Positions 44,191-55,606 of a stretch of DNA of 64,000 nt are shown here, piece by piece. The notes under the pieces were generated by a model. It saw nothing but the letters and a program-made list of their open reading frames with translations, made no database searches and was not told where the DNA came from. Made by a program: the position numbers and the translations under genes. This stretch comes from Tribonema minus (taxonomy: Eukaryota > Sar > Xanthophyceae > Tribonematales > Tribonemataceae), in contig JAFCMP010000212.1 of assembly GCA_017506865.1 (NCBI GenBank), positions 124,001 to 188,000 on the forward strand, read 5' to 3'. How positions within the stretch are numbered: position 1 is the first letter of the stretch; each line of letters starts with the position of its first letter.

Positions 44191-44343
44191 CTTCAGCATG
44201 TGCATCTTCAGGCCTGGCGATGCGTTGTTTAGAAGCTTGAGTGCCTTGAGCAACAGGTAGAGATACTTCGCTGCGAGAAACTCTGCCATCAGGCGGTGCC
44301 CCGCCGGGCCAGGGTGCCATCCCTTGATGAAGGGCGTGCCAAC
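44191..44343 (-). CDS. SGNH/GDSL-like hydrolase, exon 6 (catalytic His block)
   Basis: Acceptor TGAATGCAG, donor ATGCTGAAG before GTGAGA, phase 0 at both ends. It reads VGTPFIKGWHPGPAGHRLMA then EFLAAKYLYLLLKAL. WHPG..GH is the block V His motif of SGNH-like hydrolases (His at about residue 309). The residue three before it is Lys rather than the usual Asp of DxxH. Confidence 0.85.
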
Positions 44344-47300
44344 CTGCATTCATGAAGGAATGCAGGATATCAGAGTGTGCTGCTCGACTCAAACTCAAAC
44401 AGCATGTCCAGTAGACGCATGACCAACGAGGTGTAAGCAGACGGCTCGCGTACACTGCTTCACAATACGAGTGAATAACTGAGCGACTGCATAATTTTGA
44501 TAATTGAGCGAGTGGCGGCATAGTGTGGAATGGGTAAGTTAACAACTGGCACAGTTTGCTGTAAGAATGTAGTCTAAGTGCCGAAAAGCAAATGCATGGT
44601 GCAGGCTTACCGGTACTGCAAGACACCATTCAGGTGCAGCAGTGTGTGATCAAGCGGACAAGTGCACGCGTGCTGCGTGAGTGGTTAGAGGTCATCTTGC
44701 ATGCACAGATGCGCCTCAGTAAATTCCGTGACGGGCACCGGCGGCGGGCCAGTAGCCAATAAGCACATCCCGAAGAAGACTAGCACTAGTATGAGCCCTA
44801 TGCCATGTCAGCAGACATGTCTCAGTGTCTTGTACAAGCTGCCAGTGCGAGTTGAAATGCCTGCTGTACTTGGCACTTGCTGGGTGGATGTACTCTTGTA
44901 TATGATCTCCTGGTGTCGGGCTGGCTGCCTTCAAGTGCTTCTTGCAACATTGAATGAGTCTGCAGCTGTCGGATCTACCAGACACCCCATCATCGCTGTA
45001 ATCATACAACATGCTTTGCGGCACTGCCAAATTGCCAAAGTGGTACTCCACGACGATTACAGACACATTCTCCGTGTTTCGCATATGAGCCACCCCGCCG
45101 TAGGTAGTCGATTGGCGGAGTACTCAGGAAGGAATGCACAACATTCCACACAAGCGACTGGGAGTGGGGCACCAGCAGCAAGTCTCTTTGAGGCCTGAGC
45201 TGGTATAGTGCCAGAGTGGGCTGGCACAAGATGATGGTCCAGCACAACCCCAACAAACCTAAATCTGGTAAGAACAGCAGCCTGAGGACGACTATGGCTA
45301 CGCTTGCAGAGGAGCGGCTGCAGCCCTGTGCACGGCTGGAGCATGTCAAGGTAGCAAATGAGCGTCAACTCGCCACTCAGCGATTGCTGAAAGCAGTGGT
45401 GAACGCTTGGACAGTCTGGTCAGTGTCGGGCACAGTCCCGCTGCAGTATGGGCCATGCACGCCGGGCCATGCACGTCGCAGCAGTTGCCATGATCATACA
45501 TTAAAAGCAGGCAGCGCCCGAGCCGGCAATGGCAGCTGCAGCAGCAGCTCTCACGTGTCACCACGGCCGCAGCCGCCACGGCAGCCGCCCCACTCCTTGC
45601 ACCATGAGCGGCAAGCAGTGGCGGCGGGCTGAAGCCACAAGAGTCTTATGGCAGCAAGCATAGCGCTTTGGGCTGCCTTACAGTTTGCCTGATTCAGCAT
45701 GCTGTAGGCGTGCAAAAGGTGTTGCATGCTGAAATGCAGGGGCTGGTGTTTGGGGCTCGGGAGCAGACCGCAAGGTGCACAACGTACAAAACTGGGCAGC
45801 GATAGCTCCAAGCCATGACTTGTCATAAAAAAGCGTGAGGTTTGTTGGTCTGACACCATAGCATGGTAGCGGAAGCCCCATACAGACGCACAAGCGTGGC
45901 AACAAACGGTGCTGGCCCAGTTCTCGGGCGTAGCATGCGCGCCAACACTTGTTCTGCCAGTGAGTGCATCACTCGTACTTGCATCCCTTCTGGCTGAAAG
46001 TGCGTCACGCATGCCTGTGCTCATTCCGGCTTTGGGCAGTTGCACGCATCTATGCATCAGGCGGGTTGCGCATGCCTCGGAGCACGCCTGTAATGGCCTC
46101 AGGCGCGCTGAGAGCGCCTGCGCTCGTCCAGCAGCAGGCGTGTCATTCACGCCTGTCACCGGAATAATGTTTAGGAGCACCTCCCCCAACTGTGAGCAGG
46201 CAACCAGGTATCATGCCTGTCAGACACAACACCATTGAACCTGTAGCCATAAATCAGCAGCCGTCATAGTAACTTCAAGTTCAGGAAACGTGAGCCAGTG
46301 GCCTCAGCATTCGGTTTTTTACGTGCGTGTGTACTTCAACTTCAAATTGAACTAGACTTGATGTTTGACATCAACTCCCAAAATTGTGACGGTTCTCAAC
46401 GAGTCTCGTTAACTCCGATTCATGTCTTCAACTTTGCGCCCGTGTTGGGATTATGGGTGTCATGCGCGACATGCATGATACCGGGTTGCGTGCCTCAGAT
46501 TCAGGTTGCGCTGCTGAAAAATCTTTCAAGCTTTTCCGGCAACAAGCATGTCATATGCATGGGGCGGCGTGGGAGCATGATTGACTGGAGCATCCAGTTT
46601 GGTGCTCCTCTGGGCAGCGTGTTTCTTGAGATGCTTCAGGCTAGAAATGAGGGCGCATGCGCTGTTGCAGTAGTACATGAAGGCACTGAATTGACGCGTT
46701 GCGTGAATCTAGTAGACTACATGACTATCGGTGCATCATGAGCATAAATTGCACCTTCACGAGCTGGCTCCAGAGACTGTGCTATGAAGGCGTGATCAGC
46801 CGTGCTTCAGAGTGTCTACCTTCAGTAAAGGCCCTGTGCTCTGTCAGGGCGCAGCTGGGGATAGGTTTTAGGATTCAATTTGCTGCATATTGAAGTGCCT
46901 AAACTGCCTGGTGTTTGTTGAATAGATTCACTCTTGCAGGTGAATTTGCAGTGACATGCTGGCTGCCTGGGATGGCTTCCGTGAATTTTTGTGGGTACAT
47001 GGCAGTAAGACAGCTCTGGACTTGATCATGGTGATGTCATTTGCATCTACAAAATCAGGCATGTGTATTCAATCACTGACAGGCAAGCTTGCCCAGTTAT
47101 CTGTATTTCATGTCTGAAACGTATAAGCAAACCAGACTGAGGCACATCACATCTGCTGTTGATACCCATACAGCCAATGTAAATGTATGGTGCTGCTGAC
47201 TTGGCCTTGCTGCCTACTGCATGCATCGAAGTACACAGAATTGGCACCTTGGCAGCCTTTGAATGCAAGAGCTCCGTGTAAAACATGTAGGGTACGGATA

Positions 47301-47549
47301 TGTAAAATAAGCTACTTTACTTGCAACATGATAGGTCAAGCATGCTTGTTGCCTTGAGCAAAATCTGCCTGCAGGTACTCAACTACTCATGCGTATCTAC
47401 ATTGAAATAATCCAGGAACCATCAAATATGTCTGTTGCACATGTCAGCAAGTGTGTATCCTGACGTGCCTTGCCCAAAATCAATGACACAATAGCCAATA
47501 TATCATTGGTGTCTGCACCAGACGCCTGCAATTATTGCACTTGGCCCAC
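44344..47549 (-). other. Intron 5 of the hydrolase gene
   Basis: 3.2 kb GT-AG intron. Frames of 140-210 codons on both strands (plus 44701-45198, minus 45551-46189, plus 46298-46741) have no recognised motif. 46268-46345 has AACTTCAAGTTC / CTTCAACTTCAAATTG words. No TIR element was identified. Confidence 0.5.
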
Positions 47550-47657
47550 CTTTCCGCCGTACAGATGATCGTCGTCAAACATCTCCTCACCACATGTCCA
47601 CATGCGGAGCAGGTGTTCCAGGTTTAGCGCATGTATTCCAAACTGCCGGTACCACAC
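47550..47657 (-). CDS. SGNH/GDSL-like hydrolase, exon 5
   Basis: Acceptor CTCGCCCAG, donor GGCGGAAAG before GTGGGC, 36 codons, phase 0 at both ends. It reads VWYRQFGIHALNLEHLLRMW then TCGEEMFDDDHLYGGK, leading directly into the WHPG exon as expected for the family. Confidence 0.8.
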
Positions 47658-49884
47658 CTGGGCGAGGCCGGCGCAAAGAGCAAAACACACCAAAATCACT
47701 GGCTTGATTGACTTGAACTTGCTTGATAGGCTAAACGTGTGGGTAACCCTGGTGCAAGTGAATGATACCTGGTGACTGATGCACAGCTGCTACAGCAATA
47801 CTGCAGAAACAAGTCTGGAGCCTCCAACTAGCATGAGCGACTTCACGTGTTTGATCTGAGCCCATACGCTGGCACGTCTGATGCGGATACCACAGGGGGG
47901 CTACACCAAAAGAGCAGATGCGCACCGCCGGATATGCCGCTCTTGCAAGCCGGGTATGAAAAACGAGACTGCTCATGTATCATGCTTCTATGAACTTCTA
48001 GTAGGATCAGGTCAAATCGTAGGCAACTCTGTAGTATAGTACTTCAAGAAGTATGCCCCTAGTTGTAGGGTTCAAATGAATTAGGGAGGGGCAACGACTG
48101 TTGGCACAGAAGACTGCAATTTTGCTGGGAAGCCTGCCGCACACTAGCAACAGCTGTGGTGACATGGCATATTCGCTTTGGACACACTTGACGCGCCCTG
48201 GTCATCAAACATTACCATAGTACATGATGACTGTGACGGAGCGAGCGGTAGGCGCCCGCAATATAAGAACAATTGCCCAATAATTTTTTGACGATCACAA
48301 TCATATCCAGTCGCCACACTGCTCTAACGGTGGGACCGCTTTTCCATTGTGGTCGTCCCTGTATGTCGAGATTTGCCGAATATTGCCATATTCTTGCAAT
48401 TGATGATGGGTGGAAGTCTTGCAGGACATATTGACCCCCAGCAGCACGACATACGCACTGAACTGTGTATGTACAATACCGCGATGGGCATTTACTGCGG
48501 CGCCCAACAACATAATATATAACACACGAATGGTTAAGATGTCTTGTCGTGAATGATTTGTGCAAAGCACCACATATGTGCACGCTGTCTTGATTGCAGT
48601 GCCAGGCCAATATTCAGCTTACAAGACTAAAAGCAAAATGCATAATCACAGCCCCGATAGATTCAGAATGCCAACGGTGGGTGGAGGCACTGCTTCACGT
48701 GACTGCTACCATTAGCAGCTTCACCTGGTCCAGCTGGGCTCACTAGCAGTGTGTCACACCTGTGAATCCAAGACGCCACAGGTGACTAATGCCTCCAAAA
48801 GGAATATCCCAACCAACCCTCAAGAGCTTCATTTGCCCACGGAAAAGGTATACACAGGTGACGGCTAGGATACGTTCAAGTGCTTTAAACATCTGATTGT
48901 AAAATATGAAGTAGTTGGTACGTGCACCTGCACCACCTGAATCACCATGACGTGTGTAGCAGACGCATTCTGCTGTGATGACTGGCAATACCTTCATCTA
49001 GCTAAGGTTCCCTTGCAAGCACATCTGACACGGATTCGGACCTCTGCGTCCGGACCTGTGTCCCCCCAACATGAAGCTGTATGTATGGCCCACCAATGTG
49101 CGTAAACAACTTGATTGAACAAAACTGAGTTTTTGCACTACTGGTGAGCATGTACTACAAACTGCTGTACAAGGATCAGTACATTTTGCTGCTGCAAACA
49201 AAGACGGCAAAATGATGCATTGAAAACAGCATGAAGCACATGTGCCCCTTCCACCTGAACAATGGCAGCCAAAATGCCCATTAGTGGCAGTTGTTCCTGC
49301 TAATCCTCCTAAGCCGCGATGTGAACAAGTGGCAGTTGAACAAATCATCACTCGCGTGGTTGCGAGGCACAGGTGCGGCAACCAATAGGGCAGCAACTGA
49401 TTTTTGGTATCAAGAATGACGGGGTGGTGGCAATTGACAGTGCTGTAGGGTAGCTCTGTGCTGAGGCAAAGACTGTGCCATGCAACAATGTCACAATGCC
49501 TGCTCGAGCACTGGTGTCATCATGTGCATTGCAGGTGTGCTCTTTCGCATCCATATGCAGCCGGCCATTGCAGCCTAGCCCATGAAATCGCATATGCCTA
49601 GACACTTGGAATGTTCTTTGATTCATTGTGTTTCACCATGTTATCTGTAGCGGTCTGTGTCTGTGCTTTTAAAATCATTTTGAGAGGAACAAAATTATCC
49701 ACAGACAATTAGGCCAAAACGGTGGCATTGACAGTTCAGAGTCCTTCAAACTGCTGTCTTACCTACTGTTTATACAGGACGTTTTTTGCAGATAGTACGC
49801 ACAAATTTACATACAACAAATATAAGGCCATGCAAGTGTGCTTGCAAGATTACATATGCTTCAGAAGCTTGTCCACAAACTCAC
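47658..49884 (-). other. Intron 4 of the hydrolase gene
   Basis: 2.2 kb GT-AG intron with no recognised element or exon. Confidence 0.55.
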
Positions 49885-50124
49885 CATGTGATCCTTGTGC
49901 TTCTGCACATCTGTCAGCGCCCCTCCCCAGCATCGGCCAAGATTTGCATTGAAGCTGTATTGGCTATGCGGTTCTGCTGGTATGTTGGGGCAGTCGTACT
50001 GATGGGAACTGGGTTCCAGAATGGCTGGTATTGGCTGGCTTGGCAACGCCAGCACATTGCGCAGAAAGTACTCCATGAACGCGCTCTTGTCAGGGCAGGG
50101 GTTGCCTTCTACCATCATAGACAT
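49885..50124 (-). CDS. SGNH/GDSL-like hydrolase, exon 4
   Basis: Acceptor TTCCTGCAG, donor GATCACATG before GTGAGT, 80 codons, phase 0 at both ends. It reads MSMMVEGNPCPDKSAFMEYF then LRNVLALPSQPIPAILE, the central strand-helix part of the SGNH fold after the ...DPDIVTWE motif of exon 3. Confidence 0.8.
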
Positions 50125-51664
50125 CTGCAGGAACAGTGGAGCAGTGGGTCCAGAGATCATGGTGTTCACTATGTCATCGGCATAGCTGCCAGCGCTCAGT
50201 AATGCTGCACCAACATTTGCTGCTGCTGGCAGTCATGAGACACATCGTTGGTGCTTTATAAACTGTCCACACATTTTCAAGTTGATGTTATTGTTGCAGA
50301 GGCAGGGCTGCATTGGTAGCTGTCCCTGCATTACTCGTTGGTTCCAACGAACCTTCTTTGTCGGCCCTTTTTGCGCGCACATGACAGATGATGAGGTCGC
50401 AGGTCGAAATCATAGCTTGCAGAAAATAGTTCCCAGGCTCACTGTTTCGAGTCCGTGGAGTCGCTAGTCCATAAGCACACTCAATCTCCCCCCCGCCCCT
50501 TGCCCCCAGGGCCCCAGGCCACAGGCAGTGCATTTTTCATCAATTGAGTGCACCTCACCGCGCTGCACAAAATACCATGGGGGCTGAATACGGTGACCTT
50601 GGACGAGGCATATGGAAGAGATGAAAGCATCTGCTACCAGCAGCATGAAGCAGCCGCAAGCCTGCCACAAAGCAGAAGTCAGTGCTCAGGGTGCACACAG
50701 TGCAACAATAGACTGCGGCCGCTAGAATAGCAGCAGCTCTCGGCAGCTCTCAGCGTAGCCGCAGCTCTCTGCAGTGGCAGCAGCTGGCGGTGGCCCTTGA
50801 AAAGCGGAGAATCTGGTCAGTACGCGTGGCTGCTACACTACGTGGACAGGTTTGTGGATGTATGTACCCAATGCAGGAAGGGTCACATGCAGCAGATTTG
50901 CTGCTCATGGTGCGACACAGCTGATGCCCGCTCCCCAACAACTTGAACAGTACGGAGTGCATGTCAGGATGCAAAGTTTGTCGTACAAGCGGTTACAACA
51001 GTTGTTCAATCAGTGCTTTTGTTGCATTTTCACAGTTATCAGTCATCGTAGCATACGACCTCCCCACTTCTGCGGTATGTTCTTGACAACATCGGCAGAT
51101 ACTCAAAGGCTAAGGCGCTATGTAGACATGTCTGCAAATGATTACACCATGCAGATCAGACCTCCTGGTACAGCGCTCAAAGCACACACCCTTTGCAGTC
51201 GGCAAATTCGTTCAAGGTGAAACCAGTGCTGGTCTAGCCTTGTGGGCAACTATAATCCACACCAGTAAAAACATAAAGGGCACCTGCCCAGCAATCGCAG
51301 TAGCTGTGTGTCACCAGGTAGTGAGATTCACCTCTACTGTAGGATACATTGCCTAAACTGATGAATGATCAGCACAGATGGCACTCTGAGTCTGGGCAAT
51401 GACAATGGTGAACCCAGAAGGTGAGCAAATTTAATTCAGTTTGCAGTTCTCCAGCAGCGTGAGATCACAACACGCTCTACGCCTTCAAGTTCATGCATCA
51501 CAAATAGTCAGCACATTCGAAAGCGTCAGGGCATGCCTGATTCTGAATCAAACGCTGCAAAATAGCATAAGTCACAAATGGTGCCAACTGCTCCTTGAGG
51601 CATTCTGCACAGGCTGCAGCTGAGTGTATGGTACTTGATCAAGCTTGGTCTCGCTTACACGCAC
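50125..51664 (-). other. Intron 3 of the hydrolase gene
   Basis: 1.5 kb GT-AG intron. No coding segment or element recognised; a few GCAGCTCTC repeats near 50735-50775. Confidence 0.5.
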
Positions 51665-51835
51665 CTCCCAGGTGACGATATCGGGGTCGATGCCCACATG
51701 CGCTTCCAAGCACCAAAGGTATGGCACAATGTCATTGTTGCCCATAGCGCTGTTCGTTGCTGTAAAGTTGACACCACTGTGCTCGAAAATGGGAGCCATG
51801 ATAGACTCGAACTGCATTGGGTATGATTGTGACTC
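51665..51835 (-). CDS. SGNH/GDSL-like hydrolase, exon 3
   Basis: Acceptor GGCTTCACAG, donor TGGGAG before GTGCGT, 57 codons, phase 0 at both ends. It reads ESQSYPMQFESIMAPIFEHS, then GVNFTATNSAMGNND (block II-like Gly/Asn) and GIDPDIVTWE (block III region). Confidence 0.85.
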
Positions 51836-52434
51836 CTGTGAAGCCATGGCACAGTAAAATCGCAGCACACGAGTGTGAAACGAACACTCACGCAGGTAGA
51901 GTAATCATCGCAGCATGAAGTCATGACTAATTGCAACATGCAGTGATGCACACTACCATGCATAACTGCACGATGAATGATTGTGAGAACCGTATGGCAC
52001 ACTTGATCAGAGCAATGCAGCCATCATCTCTGCACACTGTCAGTAGGCCTGTGTGCCTCAAGCATCAAAACACGTGCAGCGCTTCGATAGCTTCAAGTTA
52101 TTGCAGCACCACTTAGTGATAATAAGCTGTGCACAATGAGTAGGACATTCAAGGTCTGCAAGAGTGGCACAACTCAAGCATATGCAAGGGTGGCGCGACT
52201 CAGCCATATGGCGCCACCATGGGGTGCTCATGAGCTGCACGGCTTGAAATCTACTGGTAGGCCAATTGAGTAATTAAAACTAAAAGCATTCCATGGGGCC
52301 CCTGAGCAGCCAAGAGCTCATGCATAACAGCATCGTGCCTTAAGGGCGCAGCCGCCCCAGGACATCATGTCACATGTCCTAGCGTTGACCCTACTGACAG
52401 TGTACAGTTACTGTAACCCAACACCATGCCTTAC

Positions 52435-52602
52435 CAGATTGTCGTGGCCAGCCGTGACACTGGTGCCGGTGAATGCCACACGAAAGCTTCGCTGGTACAC
52501 AATGGCTCCCAGCATACGATCTATGATAGCCGCGCCGTCATCGGGCATATCATACCATGCGTCATCAAAGAGATGAGTGTAGTATTTGGACCCATACTTC
52601 TT
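52435..52602 (-). CDS. SGNH/GDSL-like hydrolase, exon 2 (catalytic Ser block)
   Basis: Acceptor CTGTGCAG, donor GACAATCTG before GTAAGG, 56 codons, phase 0 at both ends. It reads KKYGSKYYTHLFDDAWYDMP ... FRVAFTGTSVTAGHDN. TGTSVTAGHD is the block I nucleophile motif (Ser at about residue 118) in place of the classic GDS. Confidence 0.87.
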
Positions 52603-53261
52603 CTGCACAGAGGGGCGGCACAAAGCAGCGCTGCATCTTCAAAATAATACGCAGCAAGGCACCACACACAGGATGCTCATGGCATTGCCAAGGGCTCGGC
52701 GCAACAAGACTTGATGACCACCAATTCTGGGCCACAATCATGGGCGTCGGACTGGCCTGCAGGTCCCTCTTCTTTTAGCATTGGCAGACAAACTTCTGAC
52801 ATCACCCATCAAACTGACGCGGTTTGCTGCCGCTTCCGCATGCTTGAGTGGCATTCCAGAACTTTCACCCAGCAAATATGCACTGATTTATTGCAAAGAC
52901 ACTGTCAGGAAGACACTCAAATCTTGACTCATGTATATCATTATGATCATGATATGATCATTTTTTTGCTGCCGCTGGTACAGCGTACAAATTTTACTCG
53001 TCAGCACTTTCTGCTGCTGCTGATAAGCGAACGCAGTACATCGAGTATGATGTGTTCAACACGCTGTGGTTTGCGATGATACCAGATGCAGCATATAATT
53101 ACCGATCTGATTATATATGTGATTATCGTGAGTGTATCATAACGGACCTGTCTGCTACTCACCAGTACCTAGAGTCCTCAAACAGTAAAATGCTATGATG
53201 CCTCGGCATCAAGTTGTCTGGCGCCAAACAGCAAAACGCTTTGCCTCGTCATCACGTTGTT

Positions 53262-53433
53262 GCACATAAAGCTACATGACATGTCATAATACTGGACCAA
53301 TGATTTTGTCAGCAAACAAACATGCTGCAAGCGCTGGCATCACGTGTTGTCATGTTGTTGTCATGTTGTTGCACATAAAGCTACATGACATGTCATAATA
53401 CTGGACCAAACAAACATGCTGCAAGCGCTGGCG
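53262..53433. repeat. Direct duplication within intron 1 of the hydrolase gene
   Basis: GTTGCACATAAAGCTACATG plus ACATGTCATAATACTGGACC, and then AAACAAACATGCTGCAAGCG, occur twice (53262-53340 and 53370-53433). The second copy lacks a 13-bp spacer. Confidence 0.88.
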
Positions 53434-53586
53434 GTGTGCAATGGAAACTGTTGCCTGTGTGCCGCGATGAGTTTCGCGGAGGCTTGCGATATTATGCGAT
53501 CAAACGAGCATTGATGCTTGCAATACATGCGATCAAACGAGCATCGGATACTACTTACGATGAACCATCAGAGGCCTGGAACTCAC

Positions 53587-53796
53587 TTTGAGGCCTGCGA
53601 GGAACGCATCAATTGCCTGAGTCGAGACGGGCACCAGTTCCCCCTCCAAGCGCTCTGCGCCAATCTCCTGCGAAAGCCTGAATGCAGCATATGCTCCTAG
53701 CAATTGCCCGAGCAACACGAGCGTCAACAGGCCGTGAATATATATCGAGCTGCGCCTGCTGCTTGGGCGGCGGTGCATGGTCCTGCGTCTGGCCAA
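53587..53796 (-). CDS. Membrane-anchored SGNH/GDSL-like hydrolase, exon 1
   Basis: First of ten exons (53587-53796, 52435-52602, 51665-51835, 49885-50124, 47550-47657, 44191-44343, 42500-42614, 40675-40778, 38807-39097, 37357-37455), together 552 codons plus stop; every junction keeps the frame. Exon 1 has an Arg-rich tail (MARRRTMHRRPSSRRSS) and a hydrophobic stretch at residues 19-39, so a type II membrane anchor and a lumenal or extracellular catalytic part are likely. SGNH hydrolases remove acyl groups from sugars, lipids or esters; the substrate cannot be told here. A cell-wall or glycan acyl-ester role is inference. Donor CTCAAA before GTGAGT. A TATA-like box lies about 75 bp upstream, and a retrotransposon ends just beyond it. 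Confidence 0.8.
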
Positions 53797-53867
53797 CGTG
53801 AAACAAACAAGTCAAGTCTTCCTTTTACCGAACGTCCAGACTTGCCGGTACGTACGTATGGACTTGT

Positions 53868-53876
53868 ATTTATAAA
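53868..53876 (-). promoter_or_regulatory. TATA-like box of the hydrolase gene
   Basis: The minus strand reads CCTTTATAAATACAAG about 75 bp before the ATG at 53796, a good distance for a TATA box with a short 5' UTR. The retrotransposon stop codon is only about 60 bp further upstream. Confidence 0.55.
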
Positions 53877-53933
53877 GGCCCAAGGGAGGCCGGGTTGCCT
53901 ATGCAATCGAAAAGCTTGCGTCAACGCAGCAGC

Positions 53934-55181
53934 CTAGTCTGCGCTGTGCCCTAGGAGCTTGGATACCGGCGCCGCAACACAGCCCAGCATTCGCGCTCCA
54001 CGTGTGTACGCCATGACGCGCTCCGCCAACTCCCGCGCCAGCGATATGCTCAGCTCAATGAGGATCTGACGCTTAGCTAACCCGGCCTTGCGTAACACAT
54101 CTGCCTTCCCCCCCCCTGAGCACAGTGCTGAGTGCATTGCCAACTCCTTAACAAAAAGGCTTGTCTGCTTGCCCAGCCGTCCGTACGACTCCTGCACGAA
54201 TGGCACAAAAGCCCAAGATGACGTCAAGGTGCCGGTGTGGTGCTTGACCTTCGCGTCCTCCCCCACCCCAGCAGCATAGCCGTCCGTGTTCGAGGCATTT
54301 GTTTTGCCTGTCAGGTACGAGCTCGCTGTGGGCGCGCGCACACTTGTGTCTAGCACTATTCCCTTGTTACGGTATGCACTGCTAAAGTGCAGACACCCTG
54401 GGTCAATGACTGTGTCCGCCCGATACCCCGGTACCTTGAAGACGCTAACGTCCTCATTGCGGACAATAGAGACATGGTGCTGTCTCAAGATGCGCTGCAG
54501 GCACCGCTTTTGGGCAGTGTGTGTCGCGTTGTGCCCCCGTATGTGCTGGCTGGGGCAGCTGATCGCATGCGTGGAGGTGGGGCTCACATCACTGCACCGC
54601 CATGGGCACACCTCGCCCTGTATGCCCCACCCGTCTATGAAGATCGCAATCAAAATCATCGTGGCTGCTGCCATACTGGACATGGGCGCCGCACCCGGGC
54701 GGTCATTGGCAGTGGGTGGCACGCTCATCCACGCCATTGCCCCGGACGCACGCTGGCTGCGCAGCTGCGCCAGGACCCGTGTGCTAGCCTGTTGGCGGCG
54801 GCGGCTGGTGTCGCGCGAGTCACCAATAGGTGCAGCCTGCGTCGGCTTGCCCACGGCACCAGCCGAGGCAGCCTCTAGGTCCTCCACCAGGCAATCCTCG
54901 TATTGACGTCGAAGAACATTTGAAAGGCCGGCTTGTAGTCCGTGCGTGAAGTGACCGCGCCGGCGGCGGGGCACTACCTTCCTGCAGATCTCGTCAGCAT
55001 AGGCCTCCCAGTCGTCGTCGTCGTCCTCCTGCCCGCCGCTGCAGCTGCTTTCTTCCGCGCTAGTTTGTGTTTTAGCGGGCGTGGAAGGGGCAGCCGCGGC
55101 AGCGGCTTGAGGGCCAGGTACGGTCGCCGCCGCAGCGGCCGCCTCGGCGCCAGGCACAATGCCGTGGGTGTGTGGGGCTGA
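53934..55181 (-). pseudogene. Restriction-like endonuclease part of the same retrotransposon
   Basis: 415 codons after the insertion. Ala-rich and acidic linker (QEDDDDDWEAYADE), basic stretch PRRRRGH, a CCHC-type finger CPWRCSDVSPTSTHAISC, then the nuclease core GYRADTVIDP and GIVLDTSVRAP. The Asp of RADTV and the following Asp of VLDTS fit the R/KPD...D pattern of RLE endonucleases; copy B at 34.8 kb has Glu at the second position. In such elements the nuclease nicks the target so the RT can prime on it. The apparent start at 55232 lies inside the inserted element and is not a real start codon. Confidence 0.75.
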
Positions 55182-55187
55182 GGATCC

Positions 55188-55606
55188 GCTCCGCTCATCC
55201 GCGACCCTGAAACCCAAAAAGCAACCGAGCACTTATGCTATAGTGAAGTCAGTCAAGACACTCAAACTGTTGAAGTTTGACAATGGTAGATTCTTGGCCT
55301 CACTTAGACGCACCAGAAGAGCTGTTGGTTGTTGAAGTTGAGACGGGTGGAGCCGTGCTATTGCACGCTGAGCAGTGATATGACAGTTGAAGTTGGCATG
55401 AAGTTGAAGTATGAATATCACCGTTGAAGTACAATATCACATCAGGAACAACATCAACTTCAACAAGTGAGTAGTCAGCAGATGCCCCTGACATAGGGCT
55501 ACAGCATGCCATTACCCAACTTAAACACCTGTTCTGCCCTGGAGACTTTACTATAGCATAAGTGCTCGGTTGCTTTTTGAGTTTCAGGGTCGCGGATGAG
55601 CGGAGC
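55188..55606. mobile_element. 419-bp TIR element inserted in the RT-RLE frame
   Basis: Arms of 63 bp (55188-55250 and 55544-55606) are inverted copies with two mismatches, starting GCTCCGCTCATCCGCGACCC. GGATCC flanks both sides (55182-55187 and 55607-55612). Removing the element and one GGATCC (425 bp) joins the RT frame to the endonuclease frame without a shift (...TEPAGS / SAPHTHG...), which strongly supports an insertion. The centre is rich in GTTGAAGTT words and encodes nothing. Confidence 0.85.

Noticed and set aside
45551..46189. 212-codon minus frame inside intron 5 of the hydrolase
   Set aside because: No recognisable motif, Cys/His-rich by composition, overlapped by equal-length frames on the other strand, and lies within a well-supported intron.
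55182..55232. ATG at 55232 as a separate start of the endonuclease gene
   Set aside because: It lies in the inverted arm of the inserted TIR element; the endonuclease is the continuation of the RT frame.
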